NCBI GenBank assembly: GCA_027005175.1
Contig: JALTMC010000326.1
Coordinates: 1 to 17,681 of the forward strand
Origin: Myxococcales bacterium
GTDB lineage: Bacteria > Myxococcota_C > UBA6777
Reading direction: 5' to 3'
DNA: 17,681 nucleotides
Shown here: in pieces, positions 13,749 through 17,681 of the stretch
Layout: each line of letters starts with the position of its first letter
Numbering within the stretch: the stretch's first letter is position 1
Notes under the pieces: generated by a model
Told to the model about the DNA's origin: nothing
The model's database searches: none
What the model saw: the letters and a program-made list of their open reading frames with translations, nothing else
Position numbers and translations under genes: made by a program

Positions 13749-16271
13749 TCACCATTGTACACTAGCATTGCGACGACGCAAAAAGAACAGTCCAAAACCA
13801 ATTAAGAACAAAAACAATCCGTTCAGAGAGCCACCAAGACTCCATTGGGAGCAGCCCAAAGCCTTGGGCTGTGGTTCTTGAGTAGAGGGAGCTTGTATCT
13901 GGCGCTGTGCAGAAGCAACTGGTTTTGCTGTGTTGAGAGGTTTTGGACGATCGATGGTCGGATGATGGATGGTCATTTGAGACATCTTTGTATTTCCATC
14001 TTTGTCTGTTGTACGAACTTGAACAACTGTACCATTCTCCAACCCTACCGTGTTGATGGACTGGCCGGGAGACAACCATTGCCAGTTGGTTTGGCCAAAG
14101 CGATACTCTGTGCGCAGATCATTGGCAAGAGTCATGTTGTCCTTCACCATGGGCATGATGCCCCGGTCCACTTTCTTTAAGGTCACATGGGGCGGTGTAA
14201 AATCAACCCGGACAACGAGTTCACCAAAACCAAAATCTTCAGCAGCATGGACAAGAGCAGAGCGGGAGCGCACTTCGATGAGATGTTTTCCTTGAAACAT
14301 CATCTGGGCACTCTCAAGGACATGGCGAGAACCGGAGGTATAAGGGCTCCAGATGCCACCATTAAAACGGAAGGAGTATTCACGATCCGACCTGGGGTCT
14401 TGAAGTTCGACAATGGCAGAAGGATACTTGTGAAGTGGGCGATGGTTTCGCAGATCTTGATAAAAGCGGGATGGCACATTTAAACGCACCAGCCGCATTC
14501 CGATCTGGACTTCAGGCAAGAGAGGTTTGGAGGGTGGTGCGATACCGAGATCGGCAAACAATGCCAAAAACTTAAACCGATTGGGTTTGTCTTTCCGAGG
14601 GATGACACCCGTAATCCCAGTAATCGACAATTTGAAGCCTTGCAGGGCAGGAACAGCAAACTCCTGGTTCCCCAGAGAGCCTGCCGCCAAGGGAAGAACA
14701 GCTTTCAACGTAGAAAACAGTGTCGTTGCGATATCGGCTGGCTTCTCACCCAAGATATAAGAGTTCTTGACCTTGGGGTTCTTCATCGCAGAGCCCAATT
14801 CACCCATCACCAATCCGAGCTTGTTCCCAGGTTTGACCGTCAAGACCAAAGGCAACACGATATCAGATTGATAGGTAAACAATCGAATCCAACGATCGTG
14901 GTACTTCATCATAAAGTCAAAGTTGAGTGCGGGGATTGTAAGCTCCAACAAGGGGTCTTTAATCACTGTCTTGCCTTTGGCATCTTTCGTTGTTGTTCCT
15001 TTTCCGATATCGATCACAGGAGGAACAGAGGGACGCAAGCCAATGTAAAGAGGGGGATTCTCCGATCCCACAAGAGTTGTAAGAGAGGTAAAGAGGGCAC
15101 CGATACCTTGCGCGGAAAAGACGCTCCCTAGTGATGAACTCGCCGAACTATCAAGGCGCAGACACAGTCCTCCGCTGCGATATAGATCGCGTGCAAAGCT
15201 CTTCATCATCACATCAGAGATCCCGATTCCCACCATATAGGGTTTGCCGTTGGGTGATGTGCCAGAAAAGGGTAGAAGCGCAGGAGCAGGCATTTTGGGG
15301 AATGGTTTTTTGGCAACACAGGGATGATCTTTCGCGTCCGTACCACCGAGCATACCGAGTTCAATACCGCTGGTTTTGACCTGGGCTCGCCCCCCCATGA
15401 AGGCTGCAAAGAGTAGGTCACTGCTGTTTTTGTTCCCAAATCCAGACAGCAGAGAAGACATATCCATGGCCCCCTCGGTCCCCATGGGAATGGGAAGACA
15501 CGCTCCACCCTGCACACACTTACCACCCGAACAACTCGATCCACTCGGACAATCCGCAGCTTTCTTACACTTCATGCAGGTAAATCCACTGAGAGCACTA
15601 CCGATCGCTTTTTTCGCCTGCTTCTCAATCAAGCCTTTGAACAAACCTTTCAAAACATTGACGACTTTGCAAAGGATCTTGCCCTTGATTTTGAAGTCGC
15701 TGCTGGAAAGAGAGAAAGACGGCTGTCCTACTGCAAAAGTTAGGCCTTTGTTAAACTTATGAGTGCCCAGTGTGATGTCACTCGTGATTCGTTTGTTTCT
15801 GATATTCAGAGAGACCTTGCAAGTCACTCTAATTTTGAAGAATCCAACTTTTTGTTTGACTCGAACCTCCATATCCCGCTGTGTTTTGATATCGAGCCAC
15901 AAACTCGCCCGAACTTTGTTGCTGGGGACCAACCCAAGATCAAGCTTGTTAATTTTTCCAAGGATTCGGCAGGGAGGATTGCGACAAACTTCCACACTGC
16001 TGCTGTTGGACCGGGGGATGTCAAACGTCAGGCCATTCGGAAGGAACTGTTTGATTAACAGCGAGTTATTCTTCCCAATAAAGTCTGTCCCGCGTTTCGT
16101 GATTTTGAGCTGCACAATGTTTGATATCTTCTTTGCAGCAGGAAACCCTCCCGGAATGGGCTTGGCACAACTGCAACCCGAAGAACCGGAAGAAGAGCAC
16201 CCAAAGCTGAACAACATCAAAGCCAACAACATATGGATACGGCGATTGGAAAGAAAGATTTTCCGATACAT
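13749..16271 (-). CDS. Large lipoprotein resembling two-domain BPI/LBP (TULIP) lipid-binding proteins
   Basis: The protein has 840 aa. The ATG at 16271 has AGGAG about 7 nt upstream; a TTG six codons earlier is unlikely. A signal peptide ends in FSFGC (Cys25, an imperfect lipobox), followed by a Ser/Gly/Cys linker. Residues about 50-230 read like the BPI N-terminal barrel: an opening amphipathic strand-helix (IVQLKITKRGTDFI), then strands KVSLNI and RITSDITLG, then the long helix KVVNVLKGLFKGLIEKQAKK. About 232-260 is a small six-Cys insert. About 343-560 reads like the BPI C-terminal barrel (YMVGIGISDVMMKSFARDLY, PPLYIGLRPSVPPVIDIG, VPALQGFKLSITGI). About 600-770 is an Ig-like extension. Residues 806-840 give GCS, a hydrophobic segment and RRR, similar to MYXO-CTERM. 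Binding of lipid or lipopolysaccharide is inferred from the fold resemblance, which rests on pattern only. Confidence 0.7.
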   Translation of the reverse strand: MYRKIFLSNRRIHMLLALMLFSFGCSSSGSSGCSCAKPIPGGFPAAKKISNIVQLKITKRGTDFIGKNNSLLIKQFLPNGLTFDIPRSNSSSVEVCRNPPCRILGKINKLDLGLVPSNKVRASLWLDIKTQRDMEVRVKQKVGFFKIRVTCKVSLNIRNKRITSDITLGTHKFNKGLTFAVGQPSFSLSSSDFKIKGKILCKVVNVLKGLFKGLIEKQAKKAIGSALSGFTCMKCKKAADCPSGSSCSGGKCVQGGACLPIPMGTEGAMDMSSLLSGFGNKNSSDLLFAAFMGGRAQVKTSGIELGMLGGTDAKDHPCVAKKPFPKMPAPALLPFSGTSPNGKPYMVGIGISDVMMKSFARDLYRSGGLCLRLDSSASSSLGSVFSAQGIGALFTSLTTLVGSENPPLYIGLRPSVPPVIDIGKGTTTKDAKGKTVIKDPLLELTIPALNFDFMMKYHDRWIRLFTYQSDIVLPLVLTVKPGNKLGLVMGELGSAMKNPKVKNSYILGEKPADIATTLFSTLKAVLPLAAGSLGNQEFAVPALQGFKLSITGITGVIPRKDKPNRFKFLALFADLGIAPPSKPLLPEVQIGMRLVRLNVPSRFYQDLRNHRPLHKYPSAIVELQDPRSDREYSFRFNGGIWSPYTSGSRHVLESAQMMFQGKHLIEVRSRSALVHAAEDFGFGELVVRVDFTPPHVTLKKVDRGIMPMVKDNMTLANDLRTEYRFGQTNWQWLSPGQSINTVGLENGTVVQVRTTDKDGNTKMSQMTIHHPTIDRPKPLNTAKPVASAQRQIQAPSTQEPQPKALGCSQWSLGGSLNGLFLFLIGFGLFFLRRRNASVQW

Positions 16272-16505
16272 AGACTCACTCCTGCCCAATAGAGCTGGTA
16301 TACATCCCCTCAGAACAAAACAATCTTGTTATCTACTGGAACACACCAGAAGAATAGATAGTTTCCAATATGCATGAAATAAATGGAAAGATCAATTGGG
16401 AAGTGGAGAGCAGGGTGGTAGGGACCGATGGCCGGAGACTCAAAACAATGGTGGTAGGACCCAAACGATGACGCCAGGTCCAAACCCACTTATTTGGTTT
16501 TGGTT
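16272..16505. other. Intergenic spacer with a short direct repeat
   Basis: This 234-bp spacer lies between two minus-strand genes and should hold the BPI-like gene's promoter, though no clear hexamers were seen. It contains a direct repeat, GGTGGTAGGGACCGATG at 16414-16430 and GGTGGTAGGACCCAAACGATG-like sequence from 16450. CCAAA/TTTGG words near 16480-16500 could form a weak hairpin after the PDZ-thioredoxin stop, without a T-tract. Confidence 0.4.
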
Positions 16506-17681
16506 TTACTTTGCCATCGCTTTTCCGATGGCTTTTTCCATTTTGTGCAGTTTACGGAAACCGACATGAACATACCGAACCTTGCCGTTGTGGATCAACA
16601 CAAACGTCGGCGTTCCCTGAATACGGAATTCACGAAACAAAGAAACACGTTTTAAGTCGTAAATATTGATGAAAGGCATTCGTGAGGCATTGTTCGCTCT
16701 TGCCAGCCACTTCTTGATAACATCAGGCTTTTCGTTGCTGATGGTAATGATCTTGAGTCCCAACTTTCCGTAGCTTGCCTTCCACTTCTTCATGGTAGGC
16801 AGAGCAGCTTTGCATGGGCCACACCATGTCGCCCAGAAGAACAGCAGAAATGTACCTTTTGTTCTGTAGGGGGGCGCAGTCTTCATGCTCGCCAACAATC
16901 GACCTGTTCCCAGAGAGGGCACAACTTTACCCAACAAGGGAGGAAGTTTCATGGCAGGAGGTGTGGTTTGTAGACGCAGAGGAACGGCAAGACGCAATAG
17001 TTTTTTCCCTCGAATCACCAACATCGGGGTGGGTTTCTTGGCCGGCGATAACATCACACGTTCACGAATTTCGTGAGGTTCACGAAGTTGTTTGTGATTG
17101 ACCGCCACAACGATATCACCCACTCGCATTCCTGCGGCTTTGGCTGGGGTGTTCAAGTACACCGCCTCGACCTGAACAGAACCCGAGGGAAGAGCACCAC
17201 GCTCCTTCGGCGGAACAGGTCGAAAAGAGATACCAAACCAGGAAGGCAAAGGAGGATGCTTCGAGCCGATACTCAGCTCTTTGATGGGACGACGTTTAAC
17301 GAGATCAAGATTCTTTCTTAAGGGTGTTGTCTCGCAAGCGATCAGACGCTTAACACCTTCGCGGTAGGAACGAAAATCGGGATGAGGATCGTGTTGAACA
17401 AGAAGACGACCAGCAATGCGATAAAACAGGACCTCAATCCGCTTCAACGCAGCCAGCTGAGATTTGATCATAAAGACATGTCCCGCCATCTCGCGCTTCT
17501 TCAGATACAACATACGCAGGCGTTTTAGGAGTTGGGGTCGCGCCTGAACATACGTCAGAAAATCACTGCGCAACACAGTCAGTGTCTTGATGGCGGACCA
17601 ACGTTGAAACGCAGCCGACTTTCTCTTGGCTCTGGTCCGTGGCTTCTGCGGGGCAACCTGATTGGGCATGCGGCCTTCACC
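16506..17681 (-). CDS. PDZ plus TlpA-type thioredoxin protein, probably 5'-incomplete
   Basis: The frame is open to the window edge. An ATG at 17669 would give 387 aa, but no signal peptide follows it (RTRAKRKSAAFQRW is basic and polar), so the real start probably lies outside. Numbered from 17669: about 1-140 is helical and Lys/Arg-rich. About 144-232 is a PDZ domain (WFGISFRPVP, VYLNTPAKAAGMRVGDIVVAVN). About 250-385 is a TlpA/ResA-like thioredoxin fold with FFWATWCGPCK (Cys283, Cys286), GTPTFVLI with the cis-Pro at 354, and a final helix. Such proteins reduce or exchange disulfides in the periplasm, often for cytochrome c maturation. The PDZ domain could tether it to a client or sense a C-terminus. 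The neighbouring Cys-rich lipoproteins are possible clients, but this is guesswork. Confidence 0.85.
   Translation of the reverse strand, partial: GEGRMPNQVAPQKPRTRAKRKSAAFQRWSAIKTLTVLRSDFLTYVQARPQLLKRLRMLYLKKREMAGHVFMIKSQLAALKRIEVLFYRIAGRLLVQHDPHPDFRSYREGVKRLIACETTPLRKNLDLVKRRPIKELSIGSKHPPLPSWFGISFRPVPPKERGALPSGSVQVEAVYLNTPAKAAGMRVGDIVVAVNHKQLREPHEIRERVMLSPAKKPTPMLVIRGKKLLRLAVPLRLQTTPPAMKLPPLLGKVVPSLGTGRLLASMKTAPPYRTKGTFLLFFWATWCGPCKAALPTMKKWKASYGKLGLKIITISNEKPDVIKKWLARANNASRMPFINIYDLKRVSLFREFRIQGTPTFVLIHNGKVRYVHVGFRKLHKMEKAIGKAMAK

Overview
The window looks like chromosome from a Gram-negative bacterium of the Myxococcota/Bradymonadota type (former deltaproteobacteria). The clues are a MopE-type calcium/metal motif lipoprotein, a C-terminal Cys-transmembrane-Arg tail resembling MYXO-CTERM, many secreted lipoproteins with low-complexity linkers, and an outer-membrane beta-barrel ending in Phe. 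Base composition is near 50% G+C by eye, low for classical Myxococcales, so the phylum call is tentative. No rRNA, tRNA, transposase, integrase or cas gene was seen.

Layout. 1-245: a terminator for an upstream gene, flanked by two 29-bp direct repeats. 246-2084 (+): a soluble GAF / degenerate histidine-kinase / degenerate receiver protein. 2085-2547: gene-free, with back-to-back hairpins. 5628-2548 (-): probable two-gene unit of a small outer-membrane barrel followed by an ArnT/PMT-like membrane glycosyltransferase with a strongly basic repeat tail. 7524-5818 (-): exported SpoIID/LytB peptidoglycan protein. 7525-8107: divergent intergenic region with two families of tandem repeats. 8108-9472 (+): MATE efflux transporter with a strong terminator. 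9677-10363 (+): RecX. 12469-10388 (-), 13520-12795 (-), 16271-13749 (-): three exported lipoproteins in a row (OB-fold/Big_5/lamin-tail; MopE-like; a large protein resembling two-domain BPI/LBP). 17681-16506 (-): PDZ plus TlpA-type thioredoxin protein, probably running off the window edge.

The genes share an envelope theme: wall remodelling (SpoIID), an outer-membrane barrel, lipid-linked sugar transfer to the envelope, surface lipoproteins, a thiol-redox protein and drug efflux. They are not one operon; most have their own start signals and long spacers.

The two most interesting observations are: (1) a conserved element of about 95-104 bp in three copies, always in sense orientation directly before a gene start (barrel, SpoIID, recX), carrying the Shine-Dalgarno and a start codon, which is a candidate cis-regulatory leader or mobile 5'UTR; and (2) a bacterial lipoprotein whose two halves read like the N- and C-terminal barrels of BPI/LBP/CETP lipid-binding proteins. 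Also notable are the polybasic tail on the glycosyltransferase, a cluster of hairpins at 12600-12750 that may be a structured RNA or an IS200/IS605 remnant, and many independent minisatellites with 24, 27, 30, 37-39, 50 and 51 bp periods. All domain calls were made by reading the translated sequence; no database search was run.
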